Shown here one piece after another: positions 13,725-21,944 of a DNA stretch of 23,737 nucleotides; positions within the stretch are counted from its first letter, which is position 1, and each line of letters opens with the position of its first letter. The notes below the pieces were generated by a model. That model saw only the letters and a program-made list of their open reading frames with translations. It was not told the origin of the DNA and did no database searches. The stretch is from positions 1 through 23,737 of IMG/VR virus record IMGVR_UViG_3300031603_000029. The stretch is one strand, 5' to 3'. The position numbers and the translations under genes were made by a program. Source of the DNA: a virus.

Positions 13725-14935
13725 TACTCAGTCCCTACTGGATTCTTTGGTATCTTTCTGTACCATTTTCCATTAGCTCCTTGCACTCGATCAGGTTCAC
13801 CTTCTCGTGAAACTGTTCGTTGAACTACCATAGGTGCCCCTCCTTTGGCACTCTGTCCTGCTAGGCCACCTGACCCCTCGTCTGTGGGGAAGTAGTCCGT
13901 AGCCGGCCTACCTTGGGCCTCAGCTAACTCCATCTCTTTCATCTGCAGATCCCATCTGCCCATCAACGCTCTGTAGGAAGCCTCTGCTTCTGCTGGTGCC
14001 AGCTCCTTGTTAAACACAGCGATTCTGAGTGCTTGTATCTCTGCAAGAGCTGCTGCCGCGCCTGTAACTTCAAACTTGTAATCAAGGAATACCTGCTCTG
14101 TCTGCTCAAAGACTACCCGCTGGTTTGCATTGAACTCCACCAAGTCTGTTCCGGAAAGCCCCTCTATTAATGTGTTAAGAGAGTCTCCACCTAGTCCTGT
14201 CATAGAGTCGAGTGCCTTGCCTATCTTTCCTTTTATTCTTCCCAGTGTTCCGAAGTTCGCTTTAAAGTCTTTCTCCTCTAGCCCTTTCGCACCTGCCAAC
14301 CTCTTACGCATCTTAATGATAGCCGTGAGGTTTGCTGCACGGACGGTCTTTGGCGTGAAGTCGGATGGAGTACCTGATAGGTTCGTACCTGGCTTCTTAC
14401 TGTAGCCCTCCATATCCTCAGCGGATAGCTCTTTACCATCCGGTGTATAGAAGCGACTCCCTACTTGGATAGCCTTTACTGAGGGGGCCTGAGGGTTCCC
14501 TATATCTTCATTCCGCACAAGCTCAATCATCGTTTTAGCTGTTGGGGGTGCTACTGGCTTAGGTATCATACCAACTATGTCCTTAGCTCGACCGAATTCA
14601 TCCTTAGCCCCACCTACTACCCCTTCCTGAGCAGCTATCTGACCACTCCTCCTGGTCTCCTTGATGGTATCCATTAGGGATAATCCCTTAGATACGGAGT
14701 CAGCGAACCCAGCTGCAGGACCCTTACTTGGATCTGATCCCATCATACGCATAGCTATATCCTTCATAGCTGCTGCCTGACTCTGATCCGGGTTCATAAA
14801 GGCTTCTATGCCTGTCTGACCTGGATTACGGAACCCTGTCTGTGCTGGTTGTGCTGTCATTGTGTTCAGCTTGCCCTGTTGTGCAGTGGCATTAGCAGAG
14901 ATATTCTGCAGCATTTGTAGTGGTGTAATCGCCAT
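13724..14935 (-). CDS. Structural protein, internal virion candidate (403 aa)
   Basis: 403 residues beginning MAITPLQMLQNISANATAQQ, with a Gln/Ala/Met-rich, probably flexible N-terminal third. A helical central part at about 205-345 contains KMRKRLAGAKG and FEQTEQVFLDYKFEVTGAAAA. The tail is short and polar, with KWYRKIPKNP near the end. No catalytic motif. It is joined by one-base overlaps (TAATG) to the 1101-residue gene before it and the 750-residue gene after it, so the three proteins are probably made together and may assemble together, as do the internal proteins of T7 and N4-type phages. Confidence 0.55.
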   Translation of the reverse strand: MAITPLQMLQNISANATAQQGKLNTMTAQPAQTGFRNPGQTGIEAFMNPDQSQAAAMKDIAMRMMGSDPSKGPAAGFADSVSKGLSLMDTIKETRRSGQIAAQEGVVGGAKDEFGRAKDIVGMIPKPVAPPTAKTMIELVRNEDIGNPQAPSVKAIQVGSRFYTPDGKELSAEDMEGYSKKPGTNLSGTPSDFTPKTVRAANLTAIIKMRKRLAGAKGLEEKDFKANFGTLGRIKGKIGKALDSMTGLGGDSLNTLIEGLSGTDLVEFNANQRVVFEQTEQVFLDYKFEVTGAAAALAEIQALRIAVFNKELAPAEAEASYRALMGRWDLQMKEMELAEAQGRPATDYFPTDEGSGGLAGQSAKGGAPMVVQRTVSREGEPDRVQGANGKWYRKIPKNPVGTE

Positions 14936-17900
14936 TAGATGAGTCCTCTTTGGGCAGTCTGTCCTAGTAATCCCTGCTGTTGCATAGCTAGCCTAATGTT
15001 ACGCTGACTTTCAGTTTCTGGGGGTTTCTCATGTGTTTGTGTAAGGGGTCCTATAAGACCCTGTTCAGGGGCACTGTTAGGCTGCTGGTACATGATCTGA
15101 CTGGGTTGTACCGCAGGGTTGTACTTCATGGGTTCCTTCGTGTACATCTCTTGTGGAGCCTCAGGGGAGGCCTGTGCTGTGTACCTATCTGAGTACTTCT
15201 GCCAAGAGGGTTGTCCTGAGTTACTAGCAGGTAACACACTAGGTGCAATCCACCCCGGAGAGCCTTGTGGCTCCTGAAGGCTAGGCCCGTAGTCCACAGG
15301 ACCGTAATCAGGTCTAATCTCAGGTTCCCCTGTGTTCGTAGCAGGTATGTCCCATAATGCACCATTTGTCTGTGGAATCTGATTATCCTCCTCGTTACTG
15401 TTGTAACTATTGTATGCTTGACTAGCAAGGTACCCAATGAATGCTGCTTCTGATGGACTCACCGATGGTATAGATACTCCTGCACTCTCTTCATCTTCTT
15501 GTAGCTCAGGAGGATTCTGTCCACCACCCGGGAATAGATCAGGTATACCCTGTGTCCCCTGAGAGGGTTCATCATTAAAGGTATCGCCTTGTCCCTGAGT
15601 ACCTTGTCCTGGAACGCCTTGTCCTGGGGTACCTAGTACTGGCTGTCCTTCAGGAGTACCCAACAGTGGGGGAGTACCTTGTGCTGGTATCTCTCCCGGA
15701 ACAGGGCTAACCCCAGGTGACTCTCCTAGTAACGGGGGTATAACTGGAGATGGTGTCTCCTCGGGTACGATCTCTTGAACAGGCGGTTGTACAGGAGCTT
15801 GTATAGGCTCAGGAGCTTGTACAGGGGGCTGTACGGGCTGTTGCACAGGAACAGGCACAGGAGGCTGGATAGGTGCTGGTTCCACCACAGGGGCAACAGG
15901 AGGGGTTACAGGGGCATCAGGAGTAGGTACAGGAAGTACTGGGTTACCCAACAAGGGTTCCTTGTTCTCTAACTCTTCTTGAGCCTTAGTTGCTGCTGCT
16001 TGTTCTGCAGCCTGTGCGTCTGCTATTGCCTGTGCTTCAGCATCGGCTGTGGCCTGAGCCTCAGCTGCTACTGTAGCCTCAGCCTCTGCCTGAGCTGCTG
16101 CTGCTACTTGCTCCTCTTGAGCTATTCTAGCTTCCTCTACTGCGGCTGCTTCTGCAGCTGCCTGAGCTTCAGCTTCTGCCTTAGCTTGTGCTTCTGCTGC
16201 TGCATCTGCTGCAGCTTGAGCTTCTGCAGCTGCTTTAGCTTCTGCTGCTGCTTGAGCTTTAGCAGCTGCATCAGCTGCTGCTTTAGCTTCTTGAGCAGCT
16301 TTAGCTGCAGCATCAGCTGCTGCCTTTTCTTCAGCCGCTATCTGTGCTGCTATCGCTGCTTCTGCTTTAGCCTGAGCCTTAACAGCTTCGTCTGCTGCTT
16401 TAGCTACTTCAGCAGCCTTAGCAGCTGCCTCTTCCTGAGCCTTAGCTCTAGCTGCTGCCTTCTCTGCTTTAGCCTCTGCTGCTGCTTGTGCTTCAGCTGC
16501 TACTCTAGCCTGTTCTGCTACTCTGGCTACTTCAGCAGCTGCTTTAGCTCTAGCTTCTTCTGCTACCTTAGCTGCTTCAGCTGCTTCGGCCTCAGCCTTA
16601 GCCTGAGCTTCTGCTCTAGCTTTAGCCTCAGCTTCTGCTTTAGCTGCTCTGGCTTCTGCTTGAGCCTTAGCTTCTGTTGCTACTCTAGCTGCTTCTGTAG
16701 CTGCTTCTGCTGCTTTAACTTCAGCTGCTGCTTGTGCTTCAGCCTCTGCCTTAGCGTCTGCTGCAGCCTTAGCCTCTGCTACCCCTGAGATAGGTGCCCC
16801 TTGTGGACCCCCTTCACCAAGTAAGCCACCACCCTCCCCCCGCTGCTGTATACCAGCTATCTGTTGCGCTCTCTGTACTTTGAGATATTCGTCTGTGCCA
16901 GCAGCAAGTTTATCAGCTGTCCACTTCAGAACATCACCAGCAGTCTCTTTGATGGGTTCTAATACATTAATAGCCCAGTCAGGAAGGGCAGAGGATGCCT
17001 CTATAACACTTCCGTATACCTCAGCACTCCCACCCACCTCAAGTATCCGCGAGCTAGAACTTGTTGCTATATCTAGGTACTCACCTACACTATCAACTTT
17101 ATCTATAACCCAATCACCGGCAGCATCTATCTTACCCGTTACGTTAGTATCTATGAAGTTACCAGCAGTATCCGCTAGCTCCTCTGGTAGCCCTATCTCT
17201 TTAAACATGTCAGCAGTACTGCCCTCTGGGGCACCCGTGAACCTATCATCTATGTACTCACCAACAGCAGCTGTAACGTATGCAGTAACCCCAGCCTTGA
17301 GTCCGTCTACTACATCCCCTTCAACAGCCCCTGTAACTATCCCTGTCAGTGCTGACTGAACAAGTACAGTAGAGGACCCAGCAAGGGCAGCACCAGGAGC
17401 AGTTAAGGCACCCGCTACTGGCCCCGCAAACATGGCTAGAGCAGTAAGGGCGACCTGCTTCTTGTGCGCATTCCCACCCTTACTTGCCGTTATATGGTAG
17501 TTCCCTACCTGTGCTGCATCTGAGGGTCTAAAGGTGTGACCCTCCTTGTACTTAACAACACCTGTATCTTCACCTATGTTAGTCACGAGGTCATTGTTCT
17601 GATGTCCTCCTGTCTTACCCCATGGTGTCATGTAGGTATCAACCATGCCTGCTGAGTCCACAGCCTCTTGGGTAGGTACACCACCGTTGAGTACCGCGTT
17701 GTGCATCAGAGCATCACTTGGGTCTAGGGTAGATGGGTCCACAGCTGCAGCCCACTTGAGTGCCCTAGCGTCCTGTGCATCCAGCACTCTATCTCGTAGT
17801 TCAGGGGACATGTTTCCACTATCAACGGACATAGTCTCTTCCCATGTGAGATCTAAGTCATTAGCCGCGTTCTGTCTCCTTCTCCAGTACATAGGGTCCG

Positions 17901-18240
17901 TCACAGGAACATCATTCATTCCCAGTAACCCTCTTGCTGAGTCCAGCTGCTGCTGCTTCTCAGGAGTCAATGCAGGGGGAGCTGCCTTGGGCTTGTACTC
18001 TATCGTCTCCGGTAGAACAGCAGCCTTGACCTTACCTGTAGTCTTCGCCTCCTTCTTGAATGCACTCGGATTAGCCTCCTTAACTGCTGCTAAGGCCTCA
18101 GGATGCTCCTTCCAGTACTTCTCTAGGGCTATCTCCATAGCAGTACGCTTCACAGCAGGCTTTGCTTTAGGCTTGGTTAGCGACCTATTAAGCAACCCTG
18201 TGTTCCAGTTCTTATCTGAATTGAAGTTAAGTAGAGCCAT
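14935..18240 (-). CDS. Giant TolA-like internal/ejection protein (1101 aa)
   Basis: The domain order is unusual. Residues 1-250 are polar with a Lys/Ala-rich start. Residues 262-330 are a hydrophobic Gly/Ala-rich segment (VALTALAMFAGPVAGALTAP) able to insert in a membrane. Residues about 486-756 are almost only Ala, Glu, Lys, Gln, Arg and Asp, the composition of the TolA periplasmic helix. Residues 757-880 are Pro-rich (QPPVQAPEPIQAPVQPPV), 880-950 Gly/Gln/Pro-rich, and the C-terminus is polar. As one helix the Ala-rich part would be about 40 nm (271 x 0.15 nm), enough to cross a periplasm. I infer an ejected channel component, but a fibrous virion role is possible. AAGGTG precedes ATG 18240. 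Short (G/P)LLG motifs recur. Confidence 0.55.
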   Translation of the reverse strand: MALLNFNSDKNWNTGLLNRSLTKPKAKPAVKRTAMEIALEKYWKEHPEALAAVKEANPSAFKKEAKTTGKVKAAVLPETIEYKPKAAPPALTPEKQQQLDSARGLLGMNDVPVTDPMYWRRRQNAANDLDLTWEETMSVDSGNMSPELRDRVLDAQDARALKWAAAVDPSTLDPSDALMHNAVLNGGVPTQEAVDSAGMVDTYMTPWGKTGGHQNNDLVTNIGEDTGVVKYKEGHTFRPSDAAQVGNYHITASKGGNAHKKQVALTALAMFAGPVAGALTAPGAALAGSSTVLVQSALTGIVTGAVEGDVVDGLKAGVTAYVTAAVGEYIDDRFTGAPEGSTADMFKEIGLPEELADTAGNFIDTNVTGKIDAAGDWVIDKVDSVGEYLDIATSSSSRILEVGGSAEVYGSVIEASSALPDWAINVLEPIKETAGDVLKWTADKLAAGTDEYLKVQRAQQIAGIQQRGEGGGLLGEGGPQGAPISGVAEAKAAADAKAEAEAQAAAEVKAAEAATEAARVATEAKAQAEARAAKAEAEAKARAEAQAKAEAEAAEAAKVAEEARAKAAAEVARVAEQARVAAEAQAAAEAKAEKAAARAKAQEEAAAKAAEVAKAADEAVKAQAKAEAAIAAQIAAEEKAAADAAAKAAQEAKAAADAAAKAQAAAEAKAAAEAQAAADAAAEAQAKAEAEAQAAAEAAAVEEARIAQEEQVAAAAQAEAEATVAAEAQATADAEAQAIADAQAAEQAAATKAQEELENKEPLLGNPVLPVPTPDAPVTPPVAPVVEPAPIQPPVPVPVQQPVQPPVQAPEPIQAPVQPPVQEIVPEETPSPVIPPLLGESPGVSPVPGEIPAQGTPPLLGTPEGQPVLGTPGQGVPGQGTQGQGDTFNDEPSQGTQGIPDLFPGGGQNPPELQEDEESAGVSIPSVSPSEAAFIGYLASQAYNSYNSNEEDNQIPQTNGALWDIPATNTGEPEIRPDYGPVDYGPSLQEPQGSPGWIAPSVLPASNSGQPSWQKYSDRYTAQASPEAPQEMYTKEPMKYNPAVQPSQIMYQQPNSAPEQGLIGPLTQTHEKPPETESQRNIRLAMQQQGLLGQTAQRGLI
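15970..16785 (-). repeat. Low-complexity Ala/Glu/Lys/Gln coding tract
   Basis: About 815 bases encode an almost uninterrupted run of short units such as AEAKAAADAK and AEAQAAAEAK (residues about 486-756 of the 1101-residue protein). On the plus strand this appears as repeated GCTGCTTCAGC-like triplets. Internal slippage or recombination could change its length in frame. Confidence 0.8.
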
Positions 18241-18266
18241 TTTACACCTTGTCTTTGGGTTTACTT

Positions 18267-18290
18267 ACACACCGTAGTACACACCGTAGT
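18267..18290. repeat. Perfect 12-bp tandem duplication in an intergenic gap
   Basis: ACACACCGTAGT occurs twice in direct tandem (18267-18278 and 18279-18290) within the 70-base gap between the 404- and 1101-residue genes, about 27 bases upstream of the latter's ATG. Read on the transcribed strand it is ACTACGGTGTGT twice. It could be a protein or RNA binding site, or a simple duplication. Confidence 0.85.
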
Positions 18291-18310
18291 GCAATCAGTA
18301 AGCGCAGCAT

Positions 18311-19525
18311 CTAGCCCCCGTAAGGGTTGTATTGGTTATTGTATTGGACTTGGAAGCTAGAATCACCTAGTTGGGGTGCCACTTTACCCGCGGGGCTATA
18401 CGGCACTGTGAAGTTAGGGTCATTCAATTGAGGCGCTCCACCACCAGGGTTATACGGAACTTGGAAGTTGGGATCATTTAGTTGTGGTACTCCACCACCA
18501 GTAGGGTTCATATTTATAGGTAACGGCTGTGTAGCAGCTCCTCCTGGAGCGGGTGTTACTAGGTCATTAGCTGTATTGTAACCGCTAAATGCCCCTCCTA
18601 GTATGTTCGTCAGGTTCCCTTCTTGCCCCTGTACTGTTCTGTTAACTCCTCCTGGAGCTTGGTTAACCCTGTTACCCAGACGAGTAAGGCTGTCAATAGG
18701 TGCAGTCTGATTGAAGTCAAAGCGGTTCTTATCAGCACCAATAAGCCTCTGCTCGTAGTCTGTTCTTTCTCTACCAATGTTCTGTACACTCTGTCCCGGT
18801 GAACCTAAGGCAGAGATAGCACCTGGAATAGCATTAATTCCCCACTGCTTAACATTGTTATTGTACTGGTTCTGATTGATGTCCTGATTACGGGCATTAA
18901 TCTGTGCATTGATATCCCCAGTGCGTTGGTTAATGCTCTGTCCTCTTGCGTCTAAGTTAGCTCTAGCAATGGACTCTGACATCTTACCTACAGAATCAGA
19001 CACAGCTTGTCCCTTCATCTGTTGTGCCCTAGAGCCACCAAAGGCTCCTTGTTGAGTAGCCTGTAGGTCTAACCCCGGGAGCATTCTCTCTTGCAGGTTC
19101 CGCATGATGGGGTTAGCAACAGCACTCTGCAGCCTTGGATCTATACCAAAGCCTATCTGGTCTTGTAGCTGGAATCCCCCAACTTGATCTGCACCCTGTA
19201 GCTGCCCTTGTACACCCTGAACCATGTTATTAACTAACCCCTGCTGCTGGTTAGTGGTCCCTAGACGCATGTTCTGTCCAGCTATGTAGCTAGGATCAAG
19301 CTCTGCAACGGTCTGCCCTGGGAAGTACTTCTGAGGTCCCTCTAGGTACTGCTGCTTAGAGGCATTCAAGAAGTTAGTAATGCCCTCTTGCTGCCCTGGG
19401 TGCATGTACGGTGCTTCTGTAGTCTTCTGGTCAGGAGTACCCTTAGACCCTAAGTATCCCCCCAGAGCAGCTCCTCCTGCCTTTATTAGTGAGTCCGGTA
19501 CTTCAAATCCAAATAAACTAGCCAT
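18311..19525 (-). CDS. Structural/internal virion protein with C-terminal repeats (404 aa)
   Basis: 404 residues rich in Gly, Gln and Asn. The N-terminus MASLFGFEVPDSLIKAGGAALGGYLGS resembles small phage ejection proteins that start with a Gly/Ala hydrophobic helix. The phrase QQGAFGGSRAQQMKG (158-172) followed by a helical ARANLDARGQ region is common in internal proteins of marine short-tailed phages. Residues 343-404 hold three copies of an approximately 18-residue unit (GGGVPQLNDPNFQVPYNP and relatives). AGGGG lies seven bases before ATG 19525. It may correspond in role to the smallest T7 ejection protein (gp14), by order and composition only. Confidence 0.6.
   Translation of the reverse strand: MASLFGFEVPDSLIKAGGAALGGYLGSKGTPDQKTTEAPYMHPGQQEGITNFLNASKQQYLEGPQKYFPGQTVAELDPSYIAGQNMRLGTTNQQQGLVNNMVQGVQGQLQGADQVGGFQLQDQIGFGIDPRLQSAVANPIMRNLQERMLPGLDLQATQQGAFGGSRAQQMKGQAVSDSVGKMSESIARANLDARGQSINQRTGDINAQINARNQDINQNQYNNNVKQWGINAIPGAISALGSPGQSVQNIGRERTDYEQRLIGADKNRFDFNQTAPIDSLTRLGNRVNQAPGGVNRTVQGQEGNLTNILGGAFSGYNTANDLVTPAPGGAATQPLPINMNPTGGGVPQLNDPNFQVPYNPGGGAPQLNDPNFTVPYSPAGKVAPQLGDSSFQVQYNNQYNPYGG
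18338..18499 (-). repeat. Three tandem ~54-bp coding repeats
   Basis: Consecutive units encode GGGVPQLNDPNFQVPYNP, GGGAPQLNDPNFTVPYSP and the more diverged AGKVAPQLGDSSFQVQYN at the end of the 404-residue protein. The first two share most codons as well as residues, which suggests fairly recent duplication. Confidence 0.85.
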
Positions 19526-19599
19526 CTTATTCCCCTGATTCCTTAAATTGTTTTACTGTTATGAATGCGTTATAACTAGGCACTGTACTGCAGTATTAC

Positions 19600-20034
19600 T
19601 CATGTTAGTACCCACTCTAGGTTGCTTGCTATTAGAGCATCTGCAGTGTACTGAGTAGATAGTGTTCGTGTGCTTGTTCCTGCAATGTTAGTACCATTGC
19701 CATCAATTGTTACTGCCCCGGTACTGGCCCGTACTACCGTCACTCTAGCTCCTTCTGTTCTAGCGGGTAAGGTTACTGTTACCGCAGAGGTGTTATTACA
19801 GATTACTGTTTCGTGGGAGAACTCACCCGTTACAGAGTAATTCCCTGTAATGTTAGTGCTGTACGATAGCGTCCGCAGTGTGCCCTCGAAGGACTCTTGG
19901 ACTGCAAGGGATTGCTCCTCTGTGAAAGCAAGGAGTGCCCTAGCCCACTTAGCCAGAGCTTCGTTACTCTCCCCTTCTAGTATCGGTGTTAAGGGGATAG
20001 CTTTCTGTGGAGTATTCCTTCCCCTAACAGCCAC
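19600..20034 (-). CDS. Small beta-rich tail-associated protein (144 aa)
   Basis: The gene starts with GTG at 20034, overlapping the tail-hub stop as TAGTG, with GAGGG upstream. Residues 1-55 are helical (NEALAKWARALLAFTEEQ). Residues 56-144 are Thr/Val-rich with alternating beta pattern (SVTGEFSHETVICNN, AVTVTLPARTEGARVTVVRA, GAVTIDGNGTNIAG), like short beta-prism domains found in phage tail and fibre proteins. A role as a tail fibre adaptor or decoration protein is inferred from this pattern and from its place between the tail hub and the internal-protein genes. The specific family is not recognised. Confidence 0.55.
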   Translation of the reverse strand: MAVRGRNTPQKAIPLTPILEGESNEALAKWARALLAFTEEQSLAVQESFEGTLRTLSYSTNITGNYSVTGEFSHETVICNNTSAVTVTLPARTEGARVTVVRASTGAVTIDGNGTNIAGTSTRTLSTQYTADALIASNLEWVLT

Positions 20035-21773
20035 TATCTAGTACCCTCTATTCTACCTATGAACTCAATAGCCTGTACTTCCCACTCAGTGTTCAAGGAG
20101 GCAGAGTACAGCTCAAACAAGAGCCAACGACCTGCAGTTCTTAGGTTATGGAAGTCGAACCCAGTTGTCATATCTGTGTAACTTCCCCATGTGACTGTCC
20201 CACCCTCAGTCTCAGACCAACCAACTCGGTACTGGAGACCACTGCCGATAAAGCCTATACGAACACTGTCTAGCTCCTTAATAGCATCGGCACTACCTAT
20301 GCTAATAGGTTTGGTTCTCACAAAGGCTGTCATAGCCGCTGTGTCAGCATTGTTTCCGATGTTCTCTTGATAGATCTTACCACTCTCTGATCCAGAGATA
20401 GGAGAGCTAAGTATACGTCTCTCCTCCCCTGCGGAGCGAGCATTGGTCACAACACTCCATGTTCCCTTTCGGTAGTTATAAGTAACACCTCGGGTTATCT
20501 TGGCACTACCAGTAGGGAAGTACCAACGAATCTGGTTATCTTCCTCGTTGTGGAATCCAACTGTTTTTGCTAGCTGACCCTGATTCACGTTATCCTTGAA
20601 GTACGTTCTGATAGCGGGTTCATCTATGTAATTGAACTCAACACCATCAGTCACGAAGAAGCCCTGACCACTCAGTCCGTAGTTCTGTCTACCTACAGGT
20701 ACGATGGAGTGCTTAGACACAGCACCTATTCCGTTCACTGCAGGTTGGTAACCGAACACGAGGTTATTAGCTAGGTAGTTCACAAGGAACATCTGATCTT
20801 TCCCGTACACAGCGATCCTGTTACCCAAAGGAACAGCAGCGATTATGTCCGTATCTAGCTCTCTGATCTCTAACTGTCCTGCTAGGTTAGTTGTTGAGGT
20901 AACCCAATCATCTACACTATCAGCTGCAGACCAGATGAACTCCTTGCTGGAGACAGAGGTATTAAAGCCTAGTAAGTGAGGTCCCCGTTTCACAAAGATC
21001 TCTATTGATGTGACATCCATGTTACTAACAGCAAAGGTGAAGGTAGCTCCTGTACCTGAAGCAGAGGCAGTGTGTCCTGTTGGTACTGTAGTCCATCCAG
21101 TTCCGCCTGCAGTCATACCTATAGAGGTTATTACACCACCTGATGCTGCAAGGACTGTAGCAGTGGCTCCTGTGCCATCACCACCAGTAAGAGTCAGTAC
21201 CTCACCTGCTATGTACCCTGTACCACCACTGACTAACTGAATTAGGTTAACAGCCTGGTACATGCTGGTGAAGTTACCATCAGTCTTTCTTATCTGAGGA
21301 TGGTCCTCTCCTGATGTAGCAAGGATGAATGCTCCGTAGGTAATCATACTCCAATGGTCTGCTTGTACTATACCGAAGTCCCACACAGAGGTTCCTGTAT
21401 CCCATGTAGTGCTTCCTGCATCCCACTGAGAGCCACCTGAGTCCTCAAACAGGGTATAGCCTGTGCCTAGCTCTTCAATGGTCTTCTCTACAGAGTTAAC
21501 CCTGTACAGAGAGGTAATGTCCCCTGCGTATACGATAGCTTCTGTAACGTTCTCTGCTATCTGTGTTAGACCCCGTATAGGCTTACCCTTTCCTGTATCC
21601 GCTAACTGACTCCAGCCATTGAGCTTCGCTACACCTACTTCAGTGAAGTAAACGTTCTCTCCTGTTTCCCATAGGGGTATCTTATCAGAGAACAGGTTCT
21701 GGTAAAGCCCCGTGCTAATCTCTTCTCCAAGAGGGTACTTGAACCCTCCTTGCTTGTCCTGTTCTAGCGGCAT
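20034..21773 (-). CDS. Tail hub / P22 gp10-like stabilisation-type protein (579 aa)
   Basis: 579 residues, beta-rich throughout, beginning MPLEQDKQGGFKYPLGEEIS and ending in a beta domain (WEVQAIEFIGRIEGTR). The general layout (an N-terminal GLYQNLFSDKIPLWETGENVYF segment, blades such as VPLGNRIAVYGKDQMFLVN, and YNYRKGTWSVV) resembles phage tail stabilisation or tubular proteins with a beta-propeller core, as in P22 gp10. Two local oddities: a WDxGxxxWDxGxxxWDFG triple repeat at 117-134, and an extra Gly/Thr-rich domain at about 178-250 that interrupts the propeller. AGGGGA overlaps the upstream holin-candidate stop and serves ATG 21773. It should close the portal channel and join the tail. 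Confidence 0.65.
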   Translation of the reverse strand: MPLEQDKQGGFKYPLGEEISTGLYQNLFSDKIPLWETGENVYFTEVGVAKLNGWSQLADTGKGKPIRGLTQIAENVTEAIVYAGDITSLYRVNSVEKTIEELGTGYTLFEDSGGSQWDAGSTTWDTGTSVWDFGIVQADHWSMITYGAFILATSGEDHPQIRKTDGNFTSMYQAVNLIQLVSGGTGYIAGEVLTLTGGDGTGATATVLAASGGVITSIGMTAGGTGWTTVPTGHTASASGTGATFTFAVSNMDVTSIEIFVKRGPHLLGFNTSVSSKEFIWSAADSVDDWVTSTTNLAGQLEIRELDTDIIAAVPLGNRIAVYGKDQMFLVNYLANNLVFGYQPAVNGIGAVSKHSIVPVGRQNYGLSGQGFFVTDGVEFNYIDEPAIRTYFKDNVNQGQLAKTVGFHNEEDNQIRWYFPTGSAKITRGVTYNYRKGTWSVVTNARSAGEERRILSSPISGSESGKIYQENIGNNADTAAMTAFVRTKPISIGSADAIKELDSVRIGFIGSGLQYRVGWSETEGGTVTWGSYTDMTTGFDFHNLRTAGRWLLFELYSASLNTEWEVQAIEFIGRIEGTR

Positions 21774-21782
21774 CTGTGTCCC

Positions 21783-21944
21783 CTACTTTTTAGCTTTATA
21801 GCCCAAGAATGCAAACCGTTCCAGTATCGTGTACGCCTTAGCCACCCACACATCATCTTTTGGCGTGTCAGTATAGTTGCAAATTACTGAGGCAACCGTG
21901 ATTAGTGAGGTCGCTAGAACATAAATGTCTAGTAAATATTCCAT
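21783..21944 (-). CDS. Small single-span membrane protein, holin candidate (53 aa)
   Basis: ATG at 21942-21944 to TAG at 21783-21785 encodes 53 residues. An N-terminal hydrophobic span (YLLDIYVLATSLITVASVIC, about residues 3-22) is followed by TDTPKDDVWVAKAYTILERF and a short basic tail (YKAKK). Small phage proteins with one span followed by a TPxDD...K.Y...E pattern are often annotated as holins or as unknown, so a holin that releases the M15 endolysin is plausible but unproven. It starts in a TAATG overlap with the DUF7936-type gene. The lack of linkage to the endolysin, more than 10 kb away, is unusual for a lysis pair. Confidence 0.6.
   Translation of the reverse strand: MEYLLDIYVLATSLITVASVICNYTDTPKDDVWVAKAYTILERFAFLGYKAKK

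Noticed and set aside
15979-16788. A 269-residue plus-strand ORF rich in Cys, Ser, Leu and Phe
   Set aside because: It is the antisense reading of the Ala/Glu/Lys tract; composition is an artefact of GCN codons, and no ribosome-binding site or neighbour supports it.
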